Shown one piece after another: positions 1 to 8,918 of a stretch of DNA of 64,000 nt. Position 1 is the stretch's first letter. Every line of letters starts with the position of its first letter. The stretch comes from Gemmatimonadaceae bacterium (GTDB lineage: Bacteria > Gemmatimonadota > Gemmatimonadetes > Gemmatimonadales > Gemmatimonadaceae). Below the pieces are notes generated by a model that did no database searches, had not been told where the DNA came from, and was given only the letters and a program-made list of their open reading frames with translations. The translations under genes were made by a program, and so were the position numbers. Location: assembly GCA_013813715.1 (NCBI GenBank), contig JACCRF010000034.1, positions 106,782-170,781 on the forward strand, written 5' to 3'.

Positions 1-663
1 GACCTGTCGGTCGCGATGATGTACACGCTTATCATGGCGATCATTTTATTCGCGGGAGGCGTCCGCATCGGTCATGTCGTCGTGCTGGGCGTCATCGCGA
101 TCCCGCTCCTGTGGGATCAGTTCCAGCGTCTTAATTATGCACTGCTCCGGATGACTGCGTTCTTCGATCCCGGTGCGGCGCCGAGTTATGTAAGCCATCA
201 GCTCCGCCAGTCACTGATTGCGGTGGGGTCGGGGCAGATCTTTGGTGTCGGCTTTGGTCAGGGCAGACAGCAGCTCGGGTTTCTGCCCCTTCCACACAAC
301 GATTTCATCGCCGGCACGATCGGCGAGGAATGGGGATTCGTTGGGATGGTTGCCATTATTGGGGCCTTCGCCTCCTTTGGATTTCTGGGCTTCCGCATCG
401 CGAAGCAGGCGCGCTCACCGTTCCTTCAGCTCACTGCAGTCGGCATCACTGCCACTATCGTAATCACCGCGTACCTCCACATCGGCGTTGCGTTGGGATT
501 GCTCCCGACGACTGGTTTGACCCTTCCGTTCATCTCTTACGGGCGGTCGAATCTGGTGCTCTCCCTGCTCATGACTGGGATTCTCGTAAATATCGGGAGC
601 ACCAGAGAAAAGGTGATGGGATCGCGGGCGACGGACCCCTCGTTCGCCATGCAAAGCACGTAG
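1..663 (+). CDS. ftsW: FtsW, peptidoglycan glycosyltransferase of the divisome (5' end outside window)
   Basis: This is the C-terminal part of a SEDS-family membrane protein. FtsW polymerises lipid II into septal peptidoglycan together with its partner class B PBP. The frame is open from the window edge, so the true start lies upstream. Visible are several hydrophobic helices, the family stretch GQGRQQLGFLPLPHNDFI with the following IGEEWGF, and a C-terminal PFISYG motif. The family usually reads PFISYGGSS, whereas this protein reads PFISYGRSN, so a glycine is replaced by arginine. RodA and SpoVE are close paralogues, but the adjacent murG, murC, ftsQ, ftsA and ftsZ argue for FtsW. murG begins one base after the stop. 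Confidence 0.93.
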   Translation, partial: DLSVAMMYTLIMAIILFAGGVRIGHVVVLGVIAIPLLWDQFQRLNYALLRMTAFFDPGAAPSYVSHQLRQSLIAVGSGQIFGVGFGQGRQQLGFLPLPHNDFIAGTIGEEWGFVGMVAIIGAFASFGFLGFRIAKQARSPFLQLTAVGITATIVITAYLHIGVALGLLPTTGLTLPFISYGRSNLVLSLLMTGILVNIGSTREKVMGSRATDPSFAMQST

Positions 664-664
664 C

Positions 665-1777
665 GTGCGGATCTTATTTGCCGGAGGTGGCACGGGCGGG
701 CATCTCTATCCCGGCCTCGCCATCGCGCGCGCCGTGCAGCGCATCGATCCCTCGATACGTCCCCTGTTCATTGGCGCGCAGCGAGGCATCGAGCGAAGCG
801 TGCTGCCAACAACCGAGTTTCCCCACGAGCTTCTCGATCTGCATCCGCTCTATCGTTCGAGACCCTGGGAAAACTGGAAGACGCTGCGCGGGGCGTTTGG
901 CTCCTGGCGCAGCGTATCGCGGATTGCCCGCGACGAACGCCCGCGGTGCGTCGTCGGCACCGGCGGTTATGCATCCGGCATCGCGCTCGCGTATGCAGCG
1001 ACGCACGGCGTCCCGATCGTTGTCCAGGAGCAGAACAGCTTTCCCGGCTTGACGACGCGGTTCTTCAGCCGCTACGCGCGTCAGATACACACGGGATTCC
1101 CTGAGGCCGCGAGTCGCCTTACGCCGGGCGCGACGACACAGATCTGCGACTCGGGCAATCCCATCGAGCCGCCGCCCGACCCCCTGCCTGAGCGCAACGC
1201 CGCGCGCCGCGCGTGGGGATTCACCGACGCGAGGCGGGTCGTCCTCGTCTACGGTGGCAGCCAGGGCTCACGCGCCATAAACGACGTCGTCGCCGAATGG
1301 GCGACGCGAGGGCTGCCGGAAGGCCTGGGCATGATATGGGCGACCGGACAGGGAACGCACGCCGACTATGCCCGACACGACGGTGGGAACGTTCGGGTTC
1401 GCCCGTATCTCGCCCCGGTTTCCGAGGCATACGCCGCCACCGACTTCGCAGTCTCGCGGGGCGGTGCGATCGCTACAGCCGAGCTCTGCGCGTGGGGTAT
1501 TCCGCCGATAGTCGTGCCGTTGCCGACGGCGGCAGCCGATCATCAGACGTCGAATGCACGCGCGCTTGCCGCAGCCGGCGCGGCGGAGCTCATCCTGCAG
1601 AGCGAGCTTACGGTGGACAGGCTCGACGCTTCTGTCCGTGCGCTGCTGGCTGACGACACGCTTTTGAATCGGCGCGCTGAAGCCGCGCGTTCCCGCGCGC
1701 GGCCTCACGCAGCGGCCGAGATTGCGCGCCACATTCTCGAGCTCATCGGTGGCAGGCTCTCAACGAGGCGCGAATGA
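665..1777 (+). CDS. murG: MurG, lipid II synthase (UDP-GlcNAc transferase)
   Basis: MurG adds N-acetylglucosamine from UDP-GlcNAc to undecaprenyl-PP-MurNAc-pentapeptide (lipid I) at the inner face of the membrane, giving lipid II. The 370-residue product has the usual length. It opens with the diagnostic glycine-rich loop FAGGGTGGHLYPGLAIA. The C-terminal half has the second nucleotide-sugar domain, with YGGSQGS and a SRGGAIATAEL stretch (family form SRaGA.t..El). The start is GTG, one base after the ftsW stop. The 3' end overlaps murC in ATGA, so the two are probably translationally coupled. Its substrate is made downstream of MurC and its product is used by FtsW. Confidence 0.96.
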   Translation: MRILFAGGGTGGHLYPGLAIARAVQRIDPSIRPLFIGAQRGIERSVLPTTEFPHELLDLHPLYRSRPWENWKTLRGAFGSWRSVSRIARDERPRCVVGTGGYASGIALAYAATHGVPIVVQEQNSFPGLTTRFFSRYARQIHTGFPEAASRLTPGATTQICDSGNPIEPPPDPLPERNAARRAWGFTDARRVVLVYGGSQGSRAINDVVAEWATRGLPEGLGMIWATGQGTHADYARHDGGNVRVRPYLAPVSEAYAATDFAVSRGGAIATAELCAWGIPPIVVPLPTAAADHQTSNARALAAAGAAELILQSELTVDRLDASVRALLADDTLLNRRAEAARSRARPHAAAEIARHILELIGGRLSTRRE

Positions 1778-3153
1778 GGGCGAAACCGAGCGATCAGCGG
1801 CCCATCCACTTCGTCGGTATTGCTGGCGCGGGGATGAGCGCACTAGCGGAGCTGTTTCTGCGCCGCGGATACGCGGTGACGGGCTGTGACGCGAACACGT
1901 CCGCGGTGGAGGATCTCGAGCGGCTCGGTGTTCGCGTTACTGCGGGACACGACCCGTCGCACGTGGACGGTGCGCGCGAGGTAGTCGTGACCTCCGCCGT
2001 CAGTGCCGATCACCCCGAACTGGCGCGAGCGCGCGTGCTGGGCATTCCGGTGATCAAGCGCGCTGCAGCGCTGGGTCGCGCCGTCTCGGGCGGCGCGCTT
2101 GTAGGCGTAGCGGGCACGCACGGAAAGACAACGACGACTGTCATGACGACCGAAGCGCTCGCCGCGGCCGGTCTCGCGCCGACCGGCATCGCGGGCGGCA
2201 GAGTCGGCGCCTGGAATGGAAACCTGAGCCACGGCTCGGACCGATTGTTCGTAGTCGAGGCCGACGAGTATGATCGATCGTTTCACGCCCTTGCCCCCAC
2301 CGTTGCAGTCGTGACGAACATGGAGGCCGATCATCTCGACATCTATCCAGGCGGAATCGACGAGATTCGCGCTGCTTTCGCGCAGTTCATCCGCGGAGCG
2401 TCGACGATCGTGCTCTGCGCCGACGATGCTGGCGCGACGGGCCTCCCGACTCCGAGCAGCGCCGAAGTCATCAGGTATGGAGCGTCATCGCCGGAAGCGC
2501 GGCTCGTTGGTAGCGGTATCGAAGCAACGATTTCAGGGACGCGATTCATGGTGACATACGATGGGATGGAGCTCGGCGGTCTGAATCTCGCGGTGCCGGG
2601 AATGCACAATGTGAGAAATGCGCTTGCCGCCGTCGCATCGGGAATTACGCTCGGCGTTGACCTGGGCGCGATGCGGCCGGGTCTCGAGGCGTTCACCGGC
2701 GTCGAGCGCCGCTTCGAGCGCATCGGCGAAGCGGCCGGAGTAACGATCATCGACGATTACGCGCATCACCCGACTGAGATCGCGGCGACGCTCGAGGCCG
2801 CGCGAGCGGCATTCCCGCACCGCCGCATCGTTGCGGCCTTCCAGCCACACCTCTATTCCCGAACGCGTGATTTTCACAGTGAATTCGCCGTCGAGCTGTC
2901 GCTCGCCGACGCGGTGTTCCTCTGCGACCTGTATCCGGCCCGCGAGCAGCCGATTGCCGGAGTGTCTTCGAGGATGATCTCGGCCCCGATGCGTGGCGCT
3001 GGCAGGCCGCCCGCGTGGGAAGGGCCGCGCGCTGAGCTGGCAGGCGCTCTCGCCGCGTTCCTGCGCGAAGGCGACGTCGTCTTCACGATTGGAGCCGGCG
3101 ACATAACCCGCACGGCCCCCGAGCTTCTCTCGCTGCTTCAACTCCGAAAGTGA
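1774..3153 (+). CDS. murC: MurC, UDP-N-acetylmuramate--L-alanine ligase
   Basis: MurC ligates L-alanine to UDP-MurNAc with ATP, the first step of peptide-stem synthesis in the cytoplasm. The 459-residue length is normal. The N-terminal Rossmann-like UDP-binding domain carries GIAGAGMSALAEL. The ATP loop GTHGKTTTT sits near residues 114-122, and the C-terminal domain has the DDYAHHPTEI signature typical of MurC. It overlaps murG by four bases at the start and ftsQ by four bases at the end. In many clusters murB and ddl follow murC, but here ftsQ follows directly. Confidence 0.97.
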   Translation: MRAKPSDQRPIHFVGIAGAGMSALAELFLRRGYAVTGCDANTSAVEDLERLGVRVTAGHDPSHVDGAREVVVTSAVSADHPELARARVLGIPVIKRAAALGRAVSGGALVGVAGTHGKTTTTVMTTEALAAAGLAPTGIAGGRVGAWNGNLSHGSDRLFVVEADEYDRSFHALAPTVAVVTNMEADHLDIYPGGIDEIRAAFAQFIRGASTIVLCADDAGATGLPTPSSAEVIRYGASSPEARLVGSGIEATISGTRFMVTYDGMELGGLNLAVPGMHNVRNALAAVASGITLGVDLGAMRPGLEAFTGVERRFERIGEAAGVTIIDDYAHHPTEIAATLEAARAAFPHRRIVAAFQPHLYSRTRDFHSEFAVELSLADAVFLCDLYPAREQPIAGVSSRMISAPMRGAGRPPAWEGPRAELAGALAAFLREGDVVFTIGAGDITRTAPELLSLLQLRK

Positions 3154-3962
3154 TCGGACCGTTAGAGCCCGGCAAGCTGCCTCCGCCTCGCACGAGCATG
3201 CGGTGGCGGATACTCGTAGTCCTTCTGCTTGGTGCCGTCCTCGCCCCCGCGTCATGGCTCGCGCGACGCGGCGCGTCGCGGCTCGAGTTTTTCCACCTCC
3301 GCACGGTAGAAGTAAGCGGCACCCGATACCTCAGTCCTGAGGTCATTGTCGAGCGCCTCGCGCTCGACACTATGCGATCGGTGTGGGATGACCCCCGCCC
3401 GCTCGTTGCACGTCTCGACTCGATGCCGCAGATCGGGGCGGTGGACATCAGTCGCCGGCTGCCAGGCACGCTCATCGTCGCCATCAGCGAGAACCTTCCG
3501 GTTGCCCTTGCATCAAGCGCGCGCGGTCTCGAGGCAGTCGACAGCGCGGGCGTCGTGCTGCCCATCGACCCCGCGCGAGAAGACCTCGATCTGCCGGTAG
3601 CGAGCCAGCGCGACGTACCGCTCCTCGCACTGCTCGGCGCGATTCGGGCCGGACAGCCCGCTGTGTACCGGCGGTTGAGCGAGGTAACGCGCGACGGAAA
3701 GAGCGACGTGATTTTTTTCCTTCGCCACCGCTCCCCACCCTCCCAATCACAATTGGCGGACTCTTCACTGGCGGATTCACTTGGCCTTCTTCGCAATCCG
3801 CTGCCGCCACTGCGCATGCTCAAGGTCCGCGCGCAGCTGGGGGTGTCAGTCTCGCGATTGGCCGATATCTTTCCGGTCGAGTCCGACCTTCTCCGGCGCC
3901 GGGCCAATATCGCCGAGCTCGACCTACGCTACCGCGATCAGGTGATCGCAAGGCTACAATGA
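3150..3962 (+). CDS. ftsQ: FtsQ/DivIB-type cell division protein
   Basis: FtsQ is a bitopic inner-membrane protein that scaffolds the divisome through FtsB and FtsL. The 270-residue product has a short cytoplasmic N-terminus and one hydrophobic helix (about residues 20-38). A POTRA-like domain follows, beginning FFHLRTVEVSGTRYLSPEVI and continuing through the RRLPGTLIVAISENLPVAL segment that marks the FtsQ family. The start is GTG, overlapping the murC stop in GTGA. The stop overlaps the ftsA start in ATGA. Sequence conservation in this family is low, so position between murC and ftsA adds weight. Confidence 0.9.
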   Translation: MIGPLEPGKLPPPRTSMRWRILVVLLLGAVLAPASWLARRGASRLEFFHLRTVEVSGTRYLSPEVIVERLALDTMRSVWDDPRPLVARLDSMPQIGAVDISRRLPGTLIVAISENLPVALASSARGLEAVDSAGVVLPIDPAREDLDLPVASQRDVPLLALLGAIRAGQPAVYRRLSEVTRDGKSDVIFFLRHRSPPSQSQLADSSLADSLGLLRNPLPPLRMLKVRAQLGVSVSRLADIFPVESDLLRRRANIAELDLRYRDQVIARLQ

Positions 3963-5218
3963 ATCAGGAACGCGTCATCGCCGGGCTCGACATTGGCTCG
4001 GCGAAAACAACGGTGGTGATCGCCGAAGCGATCGGCGACTTCCATCGTCAGACCACGATAAAGATTCTGGGCGTGGGCCAGGCTCGCACCACGGGGCTCC
4101 GCCGTGGCATCGTGTCCGACATCGAGGAGACGACTCGGTCGATCAGGAAGGCGATCGAGGACGCCGAGCGAATGGCTGGTACTAAGATCGAGTCGATCTA
4201 TGCTGGAATCGCCGGCGAGCACGTCAGGGCGATGACGAGCACGGGAATCGTCGCCGTCAACGGCGACGAGATCTCGCGGTCCGACGTGAACCGTGCGAAC
4301 GAAGTCGCGCGGGCGCAGGCGATTCCGCAGGATCGCGAGCTGCTCCACGCGATTCCGCAGGAATACAGCGTTGACAGGAATCAGGGCATTCGTGACCCGA
4401 TCGGCATGATCGGCACCCGCCTTGAAACGGAGATGTACCTCGTGACGATCGGCAGCTCGCCGGCGATGAACCTGCGCAAATCCGTCGAGCGCGCGGGGTA
4501 CCAGGTGAAGGAGCTGGTCCTCGGGCCTCTCGCGAGCGCGCTCGCCGTTCTGACCGAGGACGAGAAGGAGCTCGGTGTTGCGCTGGTCGAGATGGGCGCA
4601 GGCACGACCGACATTGCGATATTTCACGAAGGCAAGATCCGTCACCTCGCGACTATCAATTTCGGCGGCAGCAACGTGACGAGTGATATCGTGCAGGGAA
4701 TCGGAGTCACTCAGGCCGACGCTGAACGGCTGAAAGAGCGCTACGGCTCTGCGTACGAGCCGCTGGTTAGTCCCGACGACATGATCGAGCTGCCGAGCAC
4801 GGTGGCGCAGGGGGAGCGCCGTGTTCCGCGTGAGGTGCTCGCGCACATCATCCACCAGCGCCTAGACGAGATCTTCGATCTCGTGCACACTGAGATTGAG
4901 CGGGCAGGGTACGCAAATCGATTGAGTGGCGGGGTCGTCGTAACGGGCGGGGCGGCGGCGATGGAAGGAATTGCGGCGCTCGCAACCGACGTTTTCGGAA
5001 CCGGTGTGCGCATCGGCATTCCAGCGGAGCATATCGCCGGGCTCAGCGATTCGGTGGAAGCGCCGCGTTTTGCGACAGTTGCCGGACTCGCGCTCTACGG
5101 CGCCAATCGTGTAGCCATCGAGGGTTCATCCGCGGGGGGCAGGCGGCGAGCAATCTCGTCGACCAACGTCGACCGGTTCGCCCAGCGCGTGAAGACCTGG
5201 CTGCAGGATTTCTTTTGA
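3959..5218 (+). CDS. ftsA: FtsA, actin-like membrane tether of the Z ring
   Basis: FtsA is an actin-fold ATPase that binds the FtsZ tail and anchors Z filaments to the membrane. The 419-residue protein opens with the phosphate-1 motif GLDIGSAKTTVVIAEA (about residues 9-24). It has the 1C region containing RGIVSDIEETTRSI, and the phosphate-2 segment EMGAGTTDIAIF. The extreme C-terminus (RFAQRVKTWLQDFF) is amphipathic, as expected for the membrane-targeting helix. It overlaps ftsQ by four bases. About 300 bases separate it from ftsZ, an unusually large gap for this cluster. Confidence 0.96.
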   Translation: MNQERVIAGLDIGSAKTTVVIAEAIGDFHRQTTIKILGVGQARTTGLRRGIVSDIEETTRSIRKAIEDAERMAGTKIESIYAGIAGEHVRAMTSTGIVAVNGDEISRSDVNRANEVARAQAIPQDRELLHAIPQEYSVDRNQGIRDPIGMIGTRLETEMYLVTIGSSPAMNLRKSVERAGYQVKELVLGPLASALAVLTEDEKELGVALVEMGAGTTDIAIFHEGKIRHLATINFGGSNVTSDIVQGIGVTQADAERLKERYGSAYEPLVSPDDMIELPSTVAQGERRVPREVLAHIIHQRLDEIFDLVHTEIERAGYANRLSGGVVVTGGAAAMEGIAALATDVFGTGVRIGIPAEHIAGLSDSVEAPRFATVAGLALYGANRVAIEGSSAGGRRRAISSTNVDRFAQRVKTWLQDFF

Positions 5219-5517
5219 ATGGGCCGTCGCAGAGTTCCGGGAATCGCGCGTTAGGAGATCAGTCGCCGGAGGCCTGGGAGATTTCGCCGGATGCAGCTGG
5301 CGGTCAAAGCACGACTCCAACTTGCTATCGCGGTGGCTGTTAACAATGTCCACATCATAAAACTGTGCGATCATTCGATTTGTGGGAAAACAGGCACCGC
5401 GACTTCCTGGGAAAAGATTCGGTTACGAGCGCGATTGGGTATTGGATGCTGTGAGCAAACGCGTATATATTGGCCGTTCGCTTTTCCCCACCCAGCAGCA
5501 TTGGAGTGCGACAACCG
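5219..5517. other. ftsA-ftsZ intergenic region
   Basis: This 299-base gap has no convincing gene. It is less GC-rich near its 3' end than the flanking genes and contains a candidate sigma-70-type promoter close to ftsZ. I see no riboswitch and no strong terminator. Its size suggests that ftsZ has its own transcription in addition to read-through from ftsA. Confidence 0.5.
5442..5469 (+). promoter_or_regulatory. candidate promoter for ftsZ
   Basis: TTGGAT at 5442-5447 and TATATA at 5464-5469 are separated by 16 bases. The -10-like hexamer lies about 50 bases before the ftsZ ATG. The match is by eye to the sigma-70 consensus. Confidence 0.4.
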
Positions 5518-6738
5518 ATGAATTTCGAGTTCGAGGAAAGCGCGTCTCAGAACGCTCGGATGAAGGTTGTCGGTGTTGGCGGCGGGGGCGGAAACGCCGT
5601 GAACCGGATGATCGAGGAACGGCTGTCGGGCGTTGAATTCATCTCGATCAATACGGACGCCCAGGCACTCCTCAACTCGAAGTCCGACGTAAAGATCCAG
5701 ATCGGAAAGAAGCTCACTCGCGGACTCGGCGCCGGCGCGAGGCCGGAGATTGGCAAGCAAGCCATCGAGGAAAACCGCGAGGAAGTGTCCCGCGTCCTGA
5801 CCAACTCCGATCTTGTCTTCGTCACGTGCGGAATGGGCGGCGGCACGGGCACCGGTGCGGCGCCGACTGTGTGTGAGCTGGCGCGCGAGGCGGGAGCGCT
5901 CACCGTCGGCATCGTGACCCGGCCCTTCCTGTTTGAGGGCCGGAAGCGTCTCCGGCAGGCCGAACTCGGCATCGCCGAGATGCGGAAGCACGTCGACACC
6001 ATGATCGTCGTTCCAAACGAGCGCCTGCTTGCGGTGGTAGGGAAGGGCATCCCGTTCCACGATGCCCTCAAGAAGGCCGACGAGGTGCTGTTGCACGCCA
6101 CGCAAGGCATTTCCACCCTCATTACCGTGACTGGTCTCGTGAATGTGGACTTCGCCGATGTACGCACCGTCATGGAGCAAGGCGGATCGGCGTTGATGGG
6201 CACCGGTATCGGCCGCGGCGAGAATCGGGCCACCGATGCCGCGCAGCAGGCCATTGCAAGTCCGCTGCTCGACAACATCTCCGTCAATGGGGCCACCGGC
6301 GTGCTCGTCAACATCACCGGGGGCGACGACCTCACCCTTGGCGACGTCCACCAGATCGTCGAGATCGTGAAAGACGCAGTGGGCGAAGACGCCGAGATCA
6401 TCTTTGGGACGGTGAACGAGAAGGCCATGCAGGGAGAGTGCCGGGTCACGGTGATAGCGACCGGCTTTGACAAACCCCCCGCAGCGGGCTCCGGCGTCGC
6501 TGCCGTGTCTGCAGCGCCCATCTCCGCGCCGCCGCAGCGCGTTGGTGGTACTCCAGTCATTCAGCTCCCGGTTCGCACCCGGACGGTTATGCATCCGCGC
6601 GGAGCCACGCCTCCGGAACTCACGCGGCGTGTTACTCCTCTGTCCGCTCCGTCGTCCATTCCAGAGAAGGTGGATGGACTCGGTCAGGATCTCAGCGACA
6701 TGGAGATCCCGACGTTCATACGGAGACAGATGGATTGA
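5518..6738 (+). CDS. ftsZ: FtsZ, tubulin-like division GTPase
   Basis: FtsZ polymerises with GTP into the cytokinetic ring. From the ATG at 5518 the product is 406 residues. An in-frame earlier start at 5470 would only add 16 unconserved residues. Visible are the N-terminal [15 protein letters not shown], the tubulin signature [10 protein letters not shown] (residues 107-116), and the synergy loop region. A proline-rich variable linker leads to the conserved C-terminal peptide [12 protein letters not shown], the docking site for FtsA. The stop overlaps a TTG start of the next gene (TTGA). Confidence 0.98.
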   Translation: MNFEFEESASQNARMKVVGVGGGGGNAVNRMIEERLSGVEFISINTDAQALLNSKSDVKIQIGKKLTRGLGAGARPEIGKQAIEENREEVSRVLTNSDLVFVTCGMGGGTGTGAAPTVCELAREAGALTVGIVTRPFLFEGRKRLRQAELGIAEMRKHVDTMIVVPNERLLAVVGKGIPFHDALKKADEVLLHATQGISTLITVTGLVNVDFADVRTVMEQGGSALMGTGIGRGENRATDAAQQAIASPLLDNISVNGATGVLVNITGGDDLTLGDVHQIVEIVKDAVGEDAEIIFGTVNEKAMQGECRVTVIATGFDKPPAAGSGVAAVSAAPISAPPQRVGGTPVIQLPVRTRTVMHPRGATPPELTRRVTPLSAPSSIPEKVDGLGQDLSDMEIPTFIRRQMD

Positions 6739-7814
6739 CGGTCCGCTCTGCGCGGGTAATCACATATTCAGTCGTCGGCCTCTTCGCGTGCATTGCGGCG
6801 CGAATGACGCCCCCGCTGGCGCGCGCGCCCGGAACCGATGTGCTCGGGGCATTCGCTGACGCGAGCAGCGCGTCCGCGCCGAGCGCGACGAACGAGTTGA
6901 TCGCAGTGGCACCTGGCCCACTCGTCGTCTCGTCGCCGAATGCCCTGATCGCGTCGCCCGTGGTCGTATTCGCGTCGAACGAGGCAAAGGTCGACACGCT
7001 GACGGTGAGCGGCGTCATTCAGTCGAGCCTGTTCTCCGCCTTGGACAAGAACGCTGATCAGAGCCTCCCACGTTCCGCCCGCGCCGAGCTCGCGTTCACG
7101 CTGGCCGATATTTTCGAGTACCGCGTGGACATGAGCAAGGACCTCCAGGTCGGCGACAGGTTCAGCGTACTGGTCGAGCGTCTCCAGAAGCCGAATGGCG
7201 CGGTGATCGTCAGCAAGATCCTCGGTGCGCGTCTGGCGCTTTCGGGCAACGAGATGGAAGCGATCAGGTTCACGAGCTCGCGAGCGACCGGTGAGTACTT
7301 CGACGGTTCGGGCAAATCGCTGCGCGCTTCGTTCCTCCGTGCTCCGGTCGCCTTCCGCCGGATATCCAGTCGTTTTGGGGGAAGGAGGCACCCGGTGCTC
7401 GGCATCTGGCGGCGCCATAAAGGTCAAGACTACGCCGCCGCTTCGGGTACTCCTGTGCGAACCATCGGCGACGGTGTCGTCGTCTTTGCTGGCCGCAAGC
7501 GTGGGTATGGCAACGTCGTGGACATCCGTCACCGCAACGGATTCGTCAGCCGCTACGGTCACCTGCGGAGCTTCGGAAAGGGCGTACGCCGCGGAGCGCG
7601 AGTCACGATCGGGAGCACCATCGGAGCAGTCGGCATGACAGGCCTCGCAACGGGCCCGCACCTGCACTTCGAGCTGCTGGTGAACGGCGTCCAGCGCGAT
7701 CCGCGCCTCGCCCTCCAGATGAAGGGAGGCGAGCCCATACCGTCATCCGAGCGCGGTGTCTTTCAACGGCTCCGCACGCGTACGCTCGGCACGCTCGCAC
7801 TGGCGACCAATTGA
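6735..7814 (+). CDS. secreted M23-family (LytM) peptidase
   Basis: This is a predicted periplasmic zinc endopeptidase or LytM factor acting on, or regulating cleavage of, peptidoglycan cross-links. The 359-residue product starts with TTG inside the ftsZ stop. The N-terminus has a hydrophobic segment (about residues 12-30) consistent with a signal peptide or anchor. The C-terminal M23 domain has the ligand set HKGQD (H228, D232), RYGHL (H276) and PHLHFE (H309, H311), so it looks catalytically intact. The middle region (about 85-200) resembles the domain preceding M23 in MepM-like enzymes. Linkage to ftsZ suggests a role in septal wall remodelling, but that is inference. Confidence 0.88.
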   Translation: MTVRSARVITYSVVGLFACIAARMTPPLARAPGTDVLGAFADASSASAPSATNELIAVAPGPLVVSSPNALIASPVVVFASNEAKVDTLTVSGVIQSSLFSALDKNADQSLPRSARAELAFTLADIFEYRVDMSKDLQVGDRFSVLVERLQKPNGAVIVSKILGARLALSGNEMEAIRFTSSRATGEYFDGSGKSLRASFLRAPVAFRRISSRFGGRRHPVLGIWRRHKGQDYAAASGTPVRTIGDGVVVFAGRKRGYGNVVDIRHRNGFVSRYGHLRSFGKGVRRGARVTIGSTIGAVGMTGLATGPHLHFELLVNGVQRDPRLALQMKGGEPIPSSERGVFQRLRTRTLGTLALATN

Positions 7815-7867
7815 GTCGGAGAAGCGCGCAGGCGTGATTCTGGCTGGTTGATAGCGAATACGATGCG

Positions 7868-7895
7868 GCGTCCCGGTACTGGGGCGCTTTTTTTT
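7868..7895 (+). terminator. rho-independent terminator after the division cluster
   Basis: GCGTCCC (7868-7874), a six-base loop and GGGGCGC (7881-7887, one G-T wobble) are followed by eight T residues (7888-7895). It ends the ftsW-to-M23 string before ftsY. Confidence 0.8.
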
Positions 7896-7981
7896 GTCGA
7901 GCTGACCGCTCGTGGCTGCCACGCGCGGTTATTTTTCACCTTCCGTCCCACCTCGCACTTCCGCACGTATTTAATGGAACG

Positions 7982-8914
7982 ATGACAAGGATTCTTCGCC
8001 GCCCGGACGATGTGGCCGCGCGTTCGCTGTGGCAGCGCATCAAGGACATTGCGCTAACCGACGTTACGGCGCTCGCGCGGGCCGGCCATATCCAGGGCTC
8101 CCTCGAGAAACTCGAGCAACTCCTGATCGAGGCCGACTTTGGCGTCGCGACCAGCATGCGCCTGGTCGAGAGCGTTGAGCGCGAAGCGACTCGCGGCGCG
8201 ATTCGCACGCAGGAGGAATTCCTCGCATCACTCGAGGAAGGCGTGGCGCGCTCACTTGGCGCCGACACTGATGACTCGTCGGTCAACTTCGCAGCCGACT
8301 CGCCGACGGTGATCCTCGTCATCGGCGTGAATGGCGCGGGGAAGACAACCTTTATTGGAAAGCTCGCTGCGCTGATGCAGGTTCGCGGAAGGCGCGCACT
8401 CGTCGGCGCAGCGGACACTTTTCGCGCTGGAGCGATTGACCAGCTTCGACGATGGGCCGAGAGGAGCGGCGCGGATTTTGTCGGCGCGCCGGCGGGAACC
8501 GATCCGGCCTCCGTCGCCTTCAATGCGATCGACGCAGCCGTGACTCGCGGGGCTGACGTCGTCATCATCGACACCGCCGGCCGGCTCCACACCAGCTCCG
8601 GACTGATGGACGAGCTCAGGAAGATTCATCGCGTGATCGAGAGGCGGGTTCCCGGCGCACCGCACGAAACACTACTCGTTCTCGACGCGACGATCGGACA
8701 GAATGCGATCGCGCAGGCGCGAACCTTCGGCGAGGCGGTTCCGATCACAGGGCTCGTCATTACCAAGCTCGATGGCACCGCGAAAGGCGGGATCGTAGTT
8801 GCGGTTCGGGACGAAATGAAGATTCCGGTGAAGTTCATCTGCACCGGCGAAACAATGGCCGATATCGAGCCGTTCAACGCCGTCGCATTCGCCCGCGAGC
8901 TGGTAGAGGGCTGA
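7982..8914 (+). CDS. ftsY: FtsY, signal recognition particle receptor GTPase
   Basis: FtsY docks SRP-ribosome complexes at the inner membrane through a GTP-dependent heterodimer with Ffh. At 310 residues it is the short form, lacking the long acidic A domain. The helical N domain (about 15-90) precedes the G domain, with P-loop GVNGAGKTT (115-123), the insertion-box region DTFRAGAIDQL, the DTAGRLHT switch and TKLDGTAKGG. The last two distinguish SRP-type GTPases. It follows the terminator and is four bases before recG. Confidence 0.97.
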   Translation: MTRILRRPDDVAARSLWQRIKDIALTDVTALARAGHIQGSLEKLEQLLIEADFGVATSMRLVESVEREATRGAIRTQEEFLASLEEGVARSLGADTDDSSVNFAADSPTVILVIGVNGAGKTTFIGKLAALMQVRGRRALVGAADTFRAGAIDQLRRWAERSGADFVGAPAGTDPASVAFNAIDAAVTRGADVVIIDTAGRLHTSSGLMDELRKIHRVIERRVPGAPHETLLVLDATIGQNAIAQARTFGEAVPITGLVITKLDGTAKGGIVVAVRDEMKIPVKFICTGETMADIEPFNAVAFARELVEG

Positions 8915-8918
8915 CAGC

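Noticed and set aside
5371..6594. 407-codon open frame antisense to ftsZ
   Set aside because: It mirrors ftsZ codon bias and has no recognisable domains. Long antisense frames are common in GC-rich coding sequence.
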